Shown piece after piece: positions 42,320 through 51,321 of a stretch of DNA of 55,761 nt (position 1 is the stretch's first letter; every line of letters starts with the position of its first letter). The translations under genes and the position numbers were made by a program. This DNA is from Georgenia thermotolerans (GTDB lineage: Bacteria; Actinomycetota; Actinomycetes; Actinomycetales; Actinomycetaceae), in contig NZ_VUKF01000030.1 of the NCBI RefSeq assembly GCF_009193185.1, positions 1 to 55,761 on the forward strand. Reading direction: 5' to 3'. Under the pieces are notes generated by a model. That model did not search any database. It was not told where the DNA came from and saw only the letters and a program-made list of their open reading frames with translations.

Positions 42320-43558
42320 GTGCGGATCCACGACGGGCTCAGCAGCGGCGCGCGCCGCGCCGACGTGGTGCTGCCGAGCGGGGTGCGCCGCTCGGACGTG
42401 GTGCTGACGGCCGGCTTCCTCCTGGTTGGCCTCGCGCAGATGATCTGGTTCCGGCCCGTCAGCTCCCTGTGGTGGCCGGACAGCTCGTGGTTCGGTGTCG
42501 TCCTCGCCGTCGTGTCGGTGCTCCCGCTGGCCTGGCGCCGCGCCCGCCCCGTGGGCGCCGCGGTCGTGGGCAGCTCGCTGTGGTGGGTGCCGACCGACGG
42601 GTTCCTGCTCCTCGGGTACGCCTGCGCCGTGCTGCTCTTCTTCTCCGTGGGCCGCCGGTGCCCGGACGGGCGCCTCGGCGCGCTGGCCTGCGGCTGGGCG
42701 ATGCTCAGCGGGGCGTGCGGCTTCGTGACCATCGAGCAGGCGGAGAACCGGCTGGTCGATCTGCTCTTCGACTTCGACGTCCAGCAGATGGCGGTGGAGC
42801 TCCGCATCCCGGACGGCGAGGTGGTCTTCGGCATCGTCGGGTTCTGGCTGCTCGTGCTGGGCAGCTACGGCGTCGGCCGGCTGCTGGCCGCCCAGGACCG
42901 CGAGGCGCAGGAGCGGATCGCGACCGAGCGTGAGACGGCGCGCCGCGACGCGGTGGAGGAGGAACGGGCCCGGATCGTCCGGGAGCTGCACGATGTCGTC
43001 GGCCACGAGGTGACCCTCATGTCCATCCAGTCCGAGGCCGCCGCCCAGGCGCTCGAGCTCGCGCCCGAGCGGGCGGCCGTGCCCGTCGCGGCCGTGCGGG
43101 AGACCGCCCACCGGGCCAGCCGCGAGCTACGGGCGATCCTCGACCTGCTGGGCGACGGTGAGCTGGCCGTCGCCCCCGACGAGCGCGGGCTGGCCGAGCT
43201 CGTCGACCGGGCGGGACGGCTCGGAATCGCCAACCGCCTCGTCGTCACCGGCGAGCCCTGGACCGACACCCCGCGGCACTGGCTGGCGGTGAACCGCATC
43301 GTCCAGGAGGGGCTCACCAACGCCGGCAAGCACGCCGCTGGGGAGAGGGTGGACGTGACCGTGGACTGGTCGGACGCCGGCGTGCGGGTACGGGTGGTGA
43401 ACCCCGCGGCGGCCGCGGCCCGCCCGGGCTCCGGGCACGGCCTGCCCGGCATGGCGGAGCGCGCCCGCCTGCTGGGCGGCACCCTCGACGCCGGACAGGT
43501 CGACGGCCGCTTCGAGGTCGACGCCTGGCTGCCGGCGCCCGCGGAGGCCGAGCGATGA
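42320..43558 (+). CDS. sensor histidine kinase (HisKA_3, NarL-pathway type)
   Basis: 412 aa from GTG 42320, which has TACCCT 6 nt upstream (leaderless). The N-terminal 190 residues carry about five TM segments. A dimerisation helix has the phosphoacceptor motif RARIVRELHDVVGHEVTLMS. The HATPase domain includes NRIVQEGLTNAGKHA (N box) and GSGHGLPGMAERARLLGG (G boxes). There is no periplasmic P-box or Cys cluster of NarX/NreB type, so nitrate or oxygen sensing cannot be claimed. The stop overlaps the response regulator start. Confidence 0.9.
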   Translation: MRIHDGLSSGARRADVVLPSGVRRSDVVLTAGFLLVGLAQMIWFRPVSSLWWPDSSWFGVVLAVVSVLPLAWRRARPVGAAVVGSSLWWVPTDGFLLLGYACAVLLFFSVGRRCPDGRLGALACGWAMLSGACGFVTIEQAENRLVDLLFDFDVQQMAVELRIPDGEVVFGIVGFWLLVLGSYGVGRLLAAQDREAQERIATERETARRDAVEEERARIVRELHDVVGHEVTLMSIQSEAAAQALELAPERAAVPVAAVRETAHRASRELRAILDLLGDGELAVAPDERGLAELVDRAGRLGIANRLVVTGEPWTDTPRHWLAVNRIVQEGLTNAGKHAAGERVDVTVDWSDAGVRVRVVNPAAAAARPGSGHGLPGMAERARLLGGTLDAGQVDGRFEVDAWLPAPAEAER

Positions 43559-44235
43559 CGCGCGTGCTGCTGGCCGACGACCAGGCCATGATCCGCAACG
43601 GGCTGCGGCTGATCCTCGAGCTCGGCGGGATCGAGGTGGTCGGGGAGGCGGCCGACGGCGCGGAGGCAGTCGCTCTGGCCACCGAGCTGCGACCCGACGT
43701 GGTGCTCATGGACGTCCGCATGCCCGGGACCGACGGTATCGAGGCCACCCGTCGCATCATCGACGCCGGCCTGCCCTGCCGCGTCGTCATCCTCACCACG
43801 TTCGACCTCGACCGGCACGTGTACGACGCACTGACGGTCGGTGCGTCGGGATTTCTCCTCAAAGAGGCATCGGCGCAGCAGCTGGTGGCCGCCGTCGAGC
43901 GGGCCGTGGACGGGGAGGCGCCGATGGCGGCGCCCGTGCTGACCCGGATGATCCACCGGTTCCTCGAGCGCGCGCCCGCGCCCGAGCCGGCAAACCTGCA
44001 GTCCCTCAGCCCCCGCGAGCGGGAGGTCCTCGGGCTGATGGCCGCCGGTCACACCAACCCCGAGATCGCCGATCGCCTCGTGGTCTCGCTCGCTACCGTC
44101 AAGACGCACGTGCGCAGCATCCTCGCCAAGCTCGACGCGCGCGACCGTGTGCAGGCGGTGCTCCTCGCCCACCGGCACGGCGTGACCGGCGAGGTCCGCG
44201 GCCCGACCGGGCGCCCCGATACGGTGAGCGGGTGA
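43555..44235 (+). CDS. NarL-family response regulator
   Basis: 226 aa. Receiver domain with acidic pair Asp8-Asp9, phosphoacceptor Asp53 in VVLMDVRMPGTDGIEATRRI, Thr in ILTTFDLDRHVYDA and Lys in GFLLKEASAQQL. The LuxR-type HTH covers about 146-205 (LSPREREVLGLMAAGHTNPE; VKTHVRSILAKLDARDRVQA). It pairs with the kinase just upstream by ATGA overlap. Its GTG-coupled neighbour is a molybdenum-cofactor gene. Confidence 0.93.
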   Translation: MTRVLLADDQAMIRNGLRLILELGGIEVVGEAADGAEAVALATELRPDVVLMDVRMPGTDGIEATRRIIDAGLPCRVVILTTFDLDRHVYDALTVGASGFLLKEASAQQLVAAVERAVDGEAPMAAPVLTRMIHRFLERAPAPEPANLQSLSPREREVLGLMAAGHTNPEIADRLVVSLATVKTHVRSILAKLDARDRVQAVLLAHRHGVTGEVRGPTGRPDTVSG

Positions 44236-44768
44236 CCAGCAACGACGCGCGCCAGGCGGGCGCGGCCTCCGGTGAGCCGGTGCCCGGCGCGGTGATCACC
44301 GTCTCGGACCGGTGCTCCCGCGGGGAGGCGGAGGACCGCTCCGGCCCGCTCGCCGCCGCGCTGCTCGCCGAGGTCGGCGTGCGCGCGGACGTCGTCGTCG
44401 TGCCGGACGGGGTCGACAGCGTGCGCCGGGCGATCCGTCGGGCGCTCGCGGCCGGCGCGCGCGTCGTGCTCACCACCGGCGGGACGGGCATCGGGCCGCG
44501 CGACCTCACCCCGGAGGGCACCGGCCCGCTCCTGCGGCGCGAGCTGCCGGGCCTGGCCGAGGCGATCCGCGCCCGGGGGGCCGCCGCGGTGCCCGCCGCG
44601 GTGCTCTCGCGCGGGCTGGCCGGCATCGCGCCCGGGCGGGCCGGCGAGGCGCTGGTGGTCAACGCCCCGGGCTCACCCGGCGGGGTGCGCGACGCCGTCG
44701 CCGTCCTCGCCCCGCTGGTCCACCACATCCTCGACCAGCTCGGGGGCGGAGCGCACGAGCCGTCCTGA
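44232..44768 (+). CDS. molybdenum cofactor biosynthesis protein (MoaB/Mog family)
   Basis: 178 aa, GTG overlapping the response regulator stop. It has the MoCF/MPT-binding fold: AVITVSDRCSRGEAEDRSGP, ARVVLTTGGTGIGPRDLTPE, and the tail GEALVVNAPGSPGGVRDAVA. In bacteria this protein adenylylates molybdopterin before MoeA inserts molybdenum. MoaB and Mog cannot be told apart by eye. Being coupled to a two-component pair suggests co-regulation with respiratory control. Confidence 0.88.
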   Translation: MTSNDARQAGAASGEPVPGAVITVSDRCSRGEAEDRSGPLAAALLAEVGVRADVVVVPDGVDSVRRAIRRALAAGARVVLTTGGTGIGPRDLTPEGTGPLLRRELPGLAEAIRARGAAAVPAAVLSRGLAGIAPGRAGEALVVNAPGSPGGVRDAVAVLAPLVHHILDQLGGGAHEPS

Positions 44769-44788
44769 CGGCGTCGGCGCGCTGATTG

Positions 44789-45385
44789 CTAGGCCGCCAG
44801 GCGGAGGCGGTACCACCGCGGCGAGGTCCGCGTCAGCGGCCACCCCAGCCCCGTGGTGTCCGCGGGGTCGACCGAGAGCATCTCCCAGCCCTCGAAGGCG
44901 GCCTCGACCTCCGCCCGGCTCACGCCGCCGACGACCGACCGGATCGGCGTGGCCCCGAACGCGAGCATGAGCAGCGTCGCGCCGGGGTTGGCGAGCGCTG
45001 AGACCCCGCGTCCCTCGGCCCGGCGCTGCTCGGCGTTCAGGCCCTGGAAGCAGCCGACGTCGAGGAAGAAGTCGAAGGTGCCCAGCTCGCCGGGCACCAG
45101 GTTCGTCACGTCGCCGACCACGAACGTGGCGTGGGCGAGGCGCCGGCGCCGGGCGGCCTCGACCGCCTGCGGGACGACGTCGATCCCCACGACCTCCCAC
45201 CCCCGGCGCGTGAGCCGGGGGGTGTACTGGCCCCGGCCGCAGCCGAGGTCGAGGGCGCGACCGGGCGGGCGGGAGCGTCCGGCCTCCTCGCGCTCCAGCA
45301 GGGCCTCGACATGGGCACGGGTCACCTTCCCGTGGTGCTCCCAGGGGGTGAACCCCAGCCGGTAGGCGAGGGAGTATCCCATCAT
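44789..45385 (-). CDS. class I SAM-dependent methyltransferase
   Basis: 198 aa. Motif I is GRALDLGCGRGQYTPRL, then GWEVVGIDVVPQAVEAARRR, FVVGDVTNLVP and LGTFDFFLDVGCFQGLNAEQ. The first Met-Met pair is placed by AGGAGG 9 nt upstream. It resembles the small methyltransferases with GYSxxYRLGFTPWE openings, of unknown or thiopurine-like acceptor. Convergent with the moaB/mog gene, only 20 nt apart. Confidence 0.85.
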   Translation of the reverse strand: MMGYSLAYRLGFTPWEHHGKVTRAHVEALLEREEAGRSRPPGRALDLGCGRGQYTPRLTRRGWEVVGIDVVPQAVEAARRRRLAHATFVVGDVTNLVPGELGTFDFFLDVGCFQGLNAEQRRAEGRGVSALANPGATLLMLAFGATPIRSVVGGVSRAEVEAAFEGWEMLSVDPADTTGLGWPLTRTSPRWYRLRLAA

Positions 45386-45473
45386 CGCGGTCGACCTCCT
45401 GTGGCCGCCGGAAGGACGCGGACGCCGATGAGCGGACCGTACAGCGCCCCACCGGCGCGCGGGCGCGCTTTGC

Positions 45474-45530
45474 GGGGCCCGGTGTGCCGTCCGGGCCCAG
45501 GTGTGTTCTGCGGGCCCGGCGTGCTCTCGG
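45474..45530. repeat. three imperfect 19-bp GC-rich tandem repeats
   Basis: Units GGGCCCGGTGTGCCGTCC, GGGCCCAGGTGTGTTCTGC and GGGCCCGGCGTGCTCTCGG are adjacent, ending right at the mobA stop. Similar units occur at 16030-16112. Confidence 0.6.
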
Positions 45531-46193
45531 TCAGTCGAGCGCGTCGAGGTCCGCCCAGGTGTCCACGTCCGCCGCCTCCTTGCCGCGCGCCGCGACCGCC
45601 GCCAGGCGCAGCGGGGCGACCAGGGCCCGCACCGACGACCCGCGCCGCCCGGACGCCAGGGCGTCGAGCCGGCCGCGCAGCGCGTCCGTGCGGTAGACGG
45701 CGACCAGCCACTGCAGGTAGCCCGAGGCGTCGCGCAGGCACGCGCCGTCGGCCCCCTCGCCGGCGGCGGCGAGCAGGCGGGGGACGGCGCCGGCGACGAA
45801 GGGCACGTCGCAGGAGAGCACGAGCAGCAACGGCGCGGTGCCGGTGCCGCCGGCCGGGTGCCCGTCCAGCGCGGCCAGCCCGGCGGCGAGGCCGGCGACC
45901 GGGCCGCCGTGTGGCGGGTCCTCGAGGGTGCGGACGACGCCGTGGGGCACCGCCACCGACTCCGGCGCGACGACGACGACCCGGCCCGCGCCCGCGGTGG
46001 CCGCGAGGGTGTGGTCGAGCAGCCGGCGCCCGGCGAGCTCGACGTCGGGCTTGGACACGCCGTCGAGCCGGCTCGCGGTGCCGCCGGCGAGGACGATCGC
46101 GTCGAAGGCGGGCAGCGGGGCGCTCGGGTCGGCGTCGGGGGACGGTGTCGCGGCGTTCGCGTCGGCATCTGGAGACGGCATCGCGGCGCTCAC
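45531..46193 (-). CDS. mobA: molybdenum cofactor guanylyltransferase (MobA family)
   Basis: 220 aa, GTG start; an internal ATG 12 nt downstream is an alternative. Nucleotidyltransferase motif AIVLAGGTASRLDGVSKPDV (GG...R...K), GGPVAGLAAGLAAL and LSCDVPFVAGAVPRLL. The N-terminal 30 residues are a disordered Asp/Pro/Ala leader (two PSPDAD copies). It attaches GMP to molybdopterin, which makes the MGD cofactor needed by NarG. The gap to the moaC stop is 1 nt. Confidence 0.9.
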   Translation of the reverse strand: MSAAMPSPDADANAATPSPDADPSAPLPAFDAIVLAGGTASRLDGVSKPDVELAGRRLLDHTLAATAGAGRVVVVAPESVAVPHGVVRTLEDPPHGGPVAGLAAGLAALDGHPAGGTGTAPLLLVLSCDVPFVAGAVPRLLAAAGEGADGACLRDASGYLQWLVAVYRTDALRGRLDALASGRRGSSVRALVAPLRLAAVAARGKEAADVDTWADLDALD

Positions 46194-46194
46194 G

Positions 46195-46689
46195 TCAGCT
46201 CGGACGGCGCCAGTCGCCGGAGCGCCCGCCGGACTTGGCGATCACCTTCACCCCGGTGATCTCGGCCGAGCGGTCCACGCCCTTGACCATGTCGACGACG
46301 GCGAGGGCGGCCACCGAGACCGCGGTCAGGGCCTCCATCTCCACCCCGGTGCGGTCGGCGGTGCGCACGGTGGCGGTGATGACCACCCGGTCCTCGGCGA
46401 GCTCGAGGTCGACGGCGGCGCCGTGCACGCCGATGGTGTGCGCGAGCGGCAGCAGCTCGGGGGTCTTCTTCGCCGCGGCGATGCCCGCGATGCGCGCGAC
46501 GGCGAGCACGTCGCCCTTGGGCACGGTGCCCTCGCGCAGCGCCGTCATGACGGTCGGGCTGCAGCGGACCTCGCCCGTGGCGACGGCCTCGCGCACGGTG
46601 GGCTGCTTGCCGGTGACGTCGACCATCCGGGCGTGGCCGGCCGCGTCGAGGTGGGTCAGGCGCAGCTCGCGCCGGTCGGTGCTGGTCAC
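46195..46689 (-). CDS. moaC: cyclic pyranopterin monophosphate synthase
   Basis: 164 aa, GTG overlapping the moeA stop. MoaC motifs: [67 protein letters not shown] and [13 protein letters not shown]. It converts the MoaA product to cPMP. moaA itself is not in the window. Confidence 0.96.
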   Translation of the reverse strand: MTSTDRRELRLTHLDAAGHARMVDVTGKQPTVREAVATGEVRCSPTVMTALREGTVPKGDVLAVARIAGIAAAKKTPELLPLAHTIGVHGAAVDLELAEDRVVITATVRTADRTGVEMEALTAVSVAALAVVDMVKGVDRSAEITGVKVIAKSGGRSGDWRRPS

Positions 46690-47993
46690 GGGACCATCAT
46701 GACGCGCACGGCGTCCCCCTCCCGCACGGCGTCCACCTCGGCGTCGACGACGGCGAGGGCGTCGGCCAGGGCGAGGGACGCGACGAGGTGGGACCCGGAC
46801 CCGCCGGCGGTGGCCGGGCGCACCCGCAGGGCGCCGGTGCCGTCCGTGCCGTCGACGACCACGGGCATGTACTGGCGGCGGCCCGGCGGGCAGCGCCAGC
46901 CGGTGGCGGCGACGGCCGCGGCGAGCGGGCCGGCGTCGCCCACCAGGGCGCGCAGGCGGCGCAGCGCGGGCGCCACGAACACCTGGAAGCTGACGAAGAC
47001 GCTGACCGGGTTGCCGGGCAGGCAGAAGATCGGCACACCCGCCTCGGTCGCGGCGGGGCCGTCCGGTGCGCCCTGGCCGGCGCCGCTCGCGGGGCCGTCC
47101 GCGCCCTCGCGCAGCACGCCGAAGCCCTGCGGCTTGCCCGGCTGCATGGCCACCTGCTCGAAGGCCACCTCGCCGAGCGGGGCGAGGACCTCCTTGACGA
47201 CGTCGTACGCGCCGGCGCTGACCCCGCCGGTGGTCACCACCGCGTCCACCCGGCCCAGGTTCTCGGCGAGGCGGGCGCGCAGGGCGGCGGCGTCGTCGGC
47301 CACAGCGCCGAGCAGGACCGGCAGGGCGCCGGCCTCGCGCACCATGCCGGCGACGAGGATGTGGTTGGAGTCCGGGATCTGCCCGGCGTCCGGGGTCTGG
47401 CCGGGCGGGACGAGCTCGGAGCCGGTGGAGAGCACCCCCACGCGCACCGGGGGGTGGACGAGCAGCGCGCCGTGCCCCACGGACGCCGCGGTGGACAGGT
47501 CGCGGGCGCGCAGCGGGGTGCCCGCGCGCAGCACGACGGCGCCGGGGGTGACGTCCTCCCCGGCTCCGCGCAGGTGGGCGCCCGGCGCGGCGGGCCGGCG
47601 GACCTCGACGACGGCGGGCAGCGCCTGCCCGGGACCGGCCGCCTGGTCGGTGTGCTCGACGGGCACGACGGCGTCGGCGCCGGGCGGGATCGGGGCGCCG
47701 GTCATGACCCGCACCGCGGTGCCGGGCTCGACCGGCGGGCGGGCGGGGGAGCCGGCCGGCACGTCGCCGACAACGCGCAGCCGCACCGGTGCGCCGTCCT
47801 CGGCCGCGGCGACGTCGGCGGCACGGACCGCGAAGCCGTCCATCGCGGAGTTGTCGAAGGGCGGGACGGCGAGGAGGGCGGTGACCTCCTCGGCGAGCAC
47901 GCAGCCGTGGGCCTGGTCGAGCGGCAGGCGCTGCGGGGCGAGCGGTCGCACGGCGGCGAGGACGCGCTCCAGGTGCTGCTCGACGGTGATCAT
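46686..47993 (-). CDS. moeA: molybdopterin molybdenumtransferase
   Basis: 435 aa from ATG 47993 (GAGGAG 4 nt upstream). MoeA motifs: [75 protein letters not shown] and [20 protein letters not shown]. It inserts molybdate into adenylylated molybdopterin. An Ala/Gly insert near residues 310-330 is longer than usual. First gene of moeA-moaC-mobA. Confidence 0.96.
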   Translation of the reverse strand: MITVEQHLERVLAAVRPLAPQRLPLDQAHGCVLAEEVTALLAVPPFDNSAMDGFAVRAADVAAAEDGAPVRLRVVGDVPAGSPARPPVEPGTAVRVMTGAPIPPGADAVVPVEHTDQAAGPGQALPAVVEVRRPAAPGAHLRGAGEDVTPGAVVLRAGTPLRARDLSTAASVGHGALLVHPPVRVGVLSTGSELVPPGQTPDAGQIPDSNHILVAGMVREAGALPVLLGAVADDAAALRARLAENLGRVDAVVTTGGVSAGAYDVVKEVLAPLGEVAFEQVAMQPGKPQGFGVLREGADGPASGAGQGAPDGPAATEAGVPIFCLPGNPVSVFVSFQVFVAPALRRLRALVGDAGPLAAAVAATGWRCPPGRRQYMPVVVDGTDGTGALRVRPATAGGSGSHLVASLALADALAVVDAEVDAVREGDAVRVMMVP

Positions 47994-48043
47994 GCGACTC
48001 CTCGGGGGCGGGGCCGGGGCCCCTTCGTGGGTGGGACGAGCGG

Positions 48044-49312
48044 TCAGTAGGTGGGCAGGGTGGGGTCGACGTCCTCGACCCAGGCGAGCACGCCGCCCGA
48101 CACGTTCACGGCCCGCGCGCCGGCGTCGCGCAGGGCGCGCACGGCCTCGGCCGAGCGCTGCCCGCTGCGGCAGTGCACGAGGAGCTCGCGGCCGGCCCCG
48201 CCGGGGTGGTGCAGGCCGAGGCGGTGGACGGTGGCGTCGGGGTCGGCCAGCACCTCGCCGAGCGGGACGGCCAGCGCCCCGGGGATCGCCACGATGCCGC
48301 GCTCGGTGGGCTCGCGGACGTCGAGGAGGACGAAGTCGTCGTCGCCGCTCTCGCGCCGGGCCAGGCGGCGGGCGAGGTCGGTGGCGGAGATCGCGGGGAG
48401 CTCGGGCTCGGCCTGGGCGGGTGTCGTCACGGCGCCCGGGGCGACGGCGCACGCCGCGGCCGTCGAGCCGTCGGGGCTGCCGGCCGGGTCGTAGCCGAGC
48501 TCGGCGACCGTCTGCGGGCGGCGGGCCCCGGGGCGCGGCCGGAGCGGGATCTCGTTCCACCGCGCGCCGAGCGCGTCGAGGACGAGGACGCGTCCGAGCA
48601 GCGGCTCGCCCGCGCCGGTGATGAGCTTGACCGCCTCGGTGGCCATCACCGACCCCACCTGCCCGCACATCGCGCCGACCACGCCGGCCTGCCCGCATGA
48701 CGGCGTCGTGCCGGGCGGGGGTGGGGAGGGGAAGAGATCGCGCAGCGTGACGGCGGGGGCCTCGGTGCCCGCGACCGGGCGCGGCCGGGACCAGAACACC
48801 GAGACCTGGGCGTCGAAGCGCAGGATCGACCCCCACACGAGCGGGACGCCGAGGTCGGCGCACACGTCGTTGACGAGGTAGCGGGTGGGGAAGTTGTCGG
48901 TGCCGTCGAGGACGAGGTCGTAGCCGGCGACGACGTCGCGGGCGTTGGCGGCGTCCAGGCGCAGGTGGTGGCGCTCGACGGTGACCTCGGGATTGAGGGC
49001 GCGGACCTTCTCGGCGGCGGAGTCGACCTTGGGGCGTCCGACGTCGGCCTGGGTGTGGATGACCTGGCGCTGAAGGTTGGAGGCGTCGACGACGTCGTCG
49101 TCGATCACGCCGATGTGCCCCACGCCCGCGGCGGCGAGGTAGAGCAGGGCCGGGGCGCCGAGGCCGCCGGCGCCCAAGACCAGGACGCGGGCGGCGAGCA
49201 GGCGGCGCTGGCCGTCGTGGCCCAGCTGGGCGAGCAGCAGGTGGCGCGAGTAGCGCTGGACCTGCGCGTTCGTCAGCGGCGGGCCGGGCTCGACCAGGGG
49301 CGCAAGCGGCAT
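48044..49312 (-). CDS. moeZ: adenylyltransferase/sulfurtransferase MoeZ (MoeB-rhodanese fusion)
   Basis: 422 aa from ATG 49312, which has TACAGT 6 nt upstream (leaderless-type) and a weak GAGGG. The N-terminal ThiF/MoeB domain has [39 protein letters not shown] and the catalytic-Cys region [17 protein letters not shown]; the usual Zn CxxC pairs are absent, as is common in MoeZ. The C-terminal rhodanese domain has active-site Cys in [20 protein letters not shown]. It activates MoaD-type or other sulfur carriers (CysO/ThiS) and loads sulfur. Also serves other thiocarboxylate pathways, so it need not be only for Moco. Confidence 0.92.
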   Translation of the reverse strand: MPLAPLVEPGPPLTNAQVQRYSRHLLLAQLGHDGQRRLLAARVLVLGAGGLGAPALLYLAAAGVGHIGVIDDDVVDASNLQRQVIHTQADVGRPKVDSAAEKVRALNPEVTVERHHLRLDAANARDVVAGYDLVLDGTDNFPTRYLVNDVCADLGVPLVWGSILRFDAQVSVFWSRPRPVAGTEAPAVTLRDLFPSPPPPGTTPSCGQAGVVGAMCGQVGSVMATEAVKLITGAGEPLLGRVLVLDALGARWNEIPLRPRPGARRPQTVAELGYDPAGSPDGSTAAACAVAPGAVTTPAQAEPELPAISATDLARRLARRESGDDDFVLLDVREPTERGIVAIPGALAVPLGEVLADPDATVHRLGLHHPGGAGRELLVHCRSGQRSAEAVRALRDAGARAVNVSGGVLAWVEDVDPTLPTY

Positions 49313-49465
49313 GCCCTCACTGTAGGCGGCAGCGCGGGCGGAACCGCGGCCCAAGGTCACGGCCCCGCATCCTCGGCCGGCGCCACGGATCGGATCGGCT
49401 CGGACCGCGCGCAGCCTTCTGCGTCAGCACGGCTGCAGGCAGGCCTCCGGCGTCCCGGCTCCGTC

Positions 49466-49900
49466 TCAGCGGCGCTCGAGCACGAAGACCGGGATCTCCC
49501 GGTCGGTCTTCTCCTGGTACTCGGCGTAGGTCGGGAAGGCCTCGACGGCGCGCTCCCACCACTCCGCCTTCTCGGCGCCCGTGACCTCGCGGGCCACCAT
49601 GTCCCACTTCTGCGGGCCGTCCTGCAGCTCGACCTCGGGGTGGGCGCGCACGTTCCAGTACCAGGTGGGGTGCTTCGGCGCCCCGCCGACCGAGGCGACC
49701 ATCGCGTACCTGCCGTCGTGCTCGACGCGCATGAGCGGGACCTTGCGGAGGTTGCCCGAGCGTGCGCCGCGCACGGTGACCAGCACGCACGGCCTGCCGT
49801 GCAGCGTGGTGCCCTCGGTGCCGCCCGAGCTCTCGTAGAGCTCGACCTGGTCGCGCACCCACTGACGAGGGCTGGGTTCGTAGGTTCCGATGAGAGGCAT
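49466..49900 (-). CDS. nitroreductase/deazaflavin-dependent oxidoreductase (Ddn family)
   Basis: 144 aa from ATG 49900; a TTG at 49912 is a less likely start. It has the split-barrel Ddn pattern: [40 protein letters not shown] and [20 protein letters not shown], then [18 protein letters not shown]. Family members use F420H2 to reduce quinones, nitroimidazoles or coumarins. An F420-dependent role is inferred from the family. Confidence 0.88.
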   Translation of the reverse strand: MPLIGTYEPSPRQWVRDQVELYESSGGTEGTTLHGRPCVLVTVRGARSGNLRKVPLMRVEHDGRYAMVASVGGAPKHPTWYWNVRAHPEVELQDGPQKWDMVAREVTGAEKAEWWERAVEAFPTYAEYQEKTDREIPVFVLERR

Positions 49901-49980
49901 GACCGCAGTCAAGCAGCAGGATCGGGCGCTGCGCGCGGGATGCCCGCCGGGGACGCACCGCCCGCCCTCCCCGGCGGTTC

Positions 49981-50004
49981 CCTGACGTCAGGACGCCGTA
50001 GCCT
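49981..50004 (+). promoter_or_regulatory. promoter and palindrome upstream of the DinB-family gene
   Basis: Perfect palindrome CCTGACGTCAGG (49981-49992) lies 6 nt before a TAGCCT -10-like box (49999-50004). An 11-bp hairpin (CGGACGGGCGG at 50006-50016 and its complement at 50021-50031) follows around the expected transcription start. Confidence 0.35.
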
Positions 50005-50051
50005 GCGGACGGGCGGTGCGCCGCCCGTCCGAACGCGGGAGAGGGGCCAGC

Positions 50052-50570
50052 ATGGCGATCGAGCCGGACACCAAGGACTGGACGTGGGTGCTGCGGCGTC
50101 CGTGCGCGGAGTGCGGGGTGGAGGCCGCCCGCGAGGACCCGGCGAGCGTGCCCGCCCTGGTGCGTGACGCCGTCGGGCGCTGGCAGGAGGTGCTCCGGCG
50201 GCCGGACGTCGCCGTGCGTCCGGACACGGCGACGTGGTTCCCGCTCGAGTACGCCGCCCACGTGCGCGACGTGTGCGGCGTGTTCGACCGCCGCCTGCGG
50301 CTCATGCTCGAGCAGGACGGCCCCGTCTTCCCCAACTGGGACCAGGACGCCGCCGCCGTCGCGGGGGACTACGAGCACGAGGACCCCGCGCGGGTGGGGG
50401 AGGAGCTGGCCGCGGCCGGGGCCGCGGTGGCCGACGCGTTCGCCGCGGTGCCGCCCGAGAGCTGGCAGCGACGCGGGCTGCGCAGCAACGGCGCTGAGTT
50501 CACCGTGGCGACGCTGAGCCAGTACTTCATCCACGACGTGCTGCATCACCTGCACGACGTGCGCGGCTGA
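50052..50570 (+). CDS. DinB-like (DUF664/DinB_2) protein
   Basis: 172 aa. Four-helix-bundle pattern with metal-type histidines: FPLEYAAHVRDVCGVFDRRL, MLEQDGPVFPNWDQDAAAVA, and the C-terminal LSQYFIHDVLHHLHDVRG. The opening DWTWVLRRPCAECGVEA has a CxxC pair also common in this actinobacterial subgroup. Such proteins include mycothiol- or bacillithiol-dependent transferases (inference). GAGAGGGG precedes the ATG. Confidence 0.87.
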   Translation: MAIEPDTKDWTWVLRRPCAECGVEAAREDPASVPALVRDAVGRWQEVLRRPDVAVRPDTATWFPLEYAAHVRDVCGVFDRRLRLMLEQDGPVFPNWDQDAAAVAGDYEHEDPARVGEELAAAGAAVADAFAAVPPESWQRRGLRSNGAEFTVATLSQYFIHDVLHHLHDVRG

Positions 50571-50688
50571 GGGACGGGCGCGGGGTTCTGAGCTCCGGTC
50601 CCCGGCGAAAGGCGGTCGCCGCGCCCAGGACCTCCGTCCCGCCGCGGCGTCGTCGGGCGCGATATGGCGCACTGCACATCCCTTCACA

Positions 50689-50707
50689 TAGATGCATGGT
50701 GCATGTA
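50689..50707. promoter_or_regulatory. candidate MarR operator
   Basis: TAGATGCATGGTGCATGTA: perfect core ATGCA-TGG-TGCAT with one mismatch in the outer arms. It lies immediately upstream of the TACTGT -10 box (50712-50717), so would overlap the -35 region, fit for autorepression of the marR-MFS operon. Confidence 0.6.
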
Positions 50708-50724
50708 GGCGTACTGTCGATTGC

Positions 50725-51321
50725 GTGCCACAAGCGACTGAATCTTCCCGAGCCGTCGAGTCGCCGCGTGAGGCGGCGGTCGACCTGCTCACCCAGCTGA
50801 TCAGCCTGAGCCGGCGGTCGCGCAGCTTCAGCACGGCGGTCGCCCACCAGTGCGGGCTGCAGCCCTCCCAGGTCAACCTGCTCTTCAGCCTGTACCGCGC
50901 CTCGGAGTGCCGCGTCGCGGCCCTGGCCGAGCAGCAGCTCGTCGACCCCTCGGTCGCGAGCCGGCAGATCGCCGGCCTCGAGAAGGAGGGGCTGCTCAGC
51001 CGCCGTCCGGACCCGGAGGACGGTCGCGCCTCCCTCGTCTCGCTGACCGATGCGGGCCTCGCCCGCCTCAAGCAGGTCCGCGAGCTGCACATGGGGGCGA
51101 TGGCCCAGGCGGTCGCGGGCTGGCCGGCGGAGCGGATCCACCACCTGGCACAGGACCTGGAGGAGCTGATCGGCAACGCCGAGCACGCCTACCAAAGCCT
51201 GGCCGCGCCGGTGGACGACGCCGGCACCTCCCGCGCGGGCGCGAGTTCTTCCGGCGACCAGCCGGCAAAGGATCTTTCCGGCGACCAGCCGGCACATGAA
51301 CTGATGAAGGAGCTCTCTTGA
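50725..51321 (+). CDS. MarR-family transcriptional regulator
   Basis: 198 aa from GTG 50725, which has TACTGT 7 nt upstream (leaderless). An in-frame ATG at 50692 lies inside the operator and would make an unlikely leader. The winged HTH is QPSQVNLLFSLYRASECRVA, EQQLVDPSVASRQIAGLEKE and GLLSRRPDPEDGRASLVSLT. The C-terminal 35 residues are a flexible tail with SGDQPAKDLSGDQPAHEL repeats. It probably represses itself and the coupled exporter until a drug-like ligand binds. Confidence 0.92.
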   Translation: MPQATESSRAVESPREAAVDLLTQLISLSRRSRSFSTAVAHQCGLQPSQVNLLFSLYRASECRVAALAEQQLVDPSVASRQIAGLEKEGLLSRRPDPEDGRASLVSLTDAGLARLKQVRELHMGAMAQAVAGWPAERIHHLAQDLEELIGNAEHAYQSLAAPVDDAGTSRAGASSSGDQPAKDLSGDQPAHELMKELS

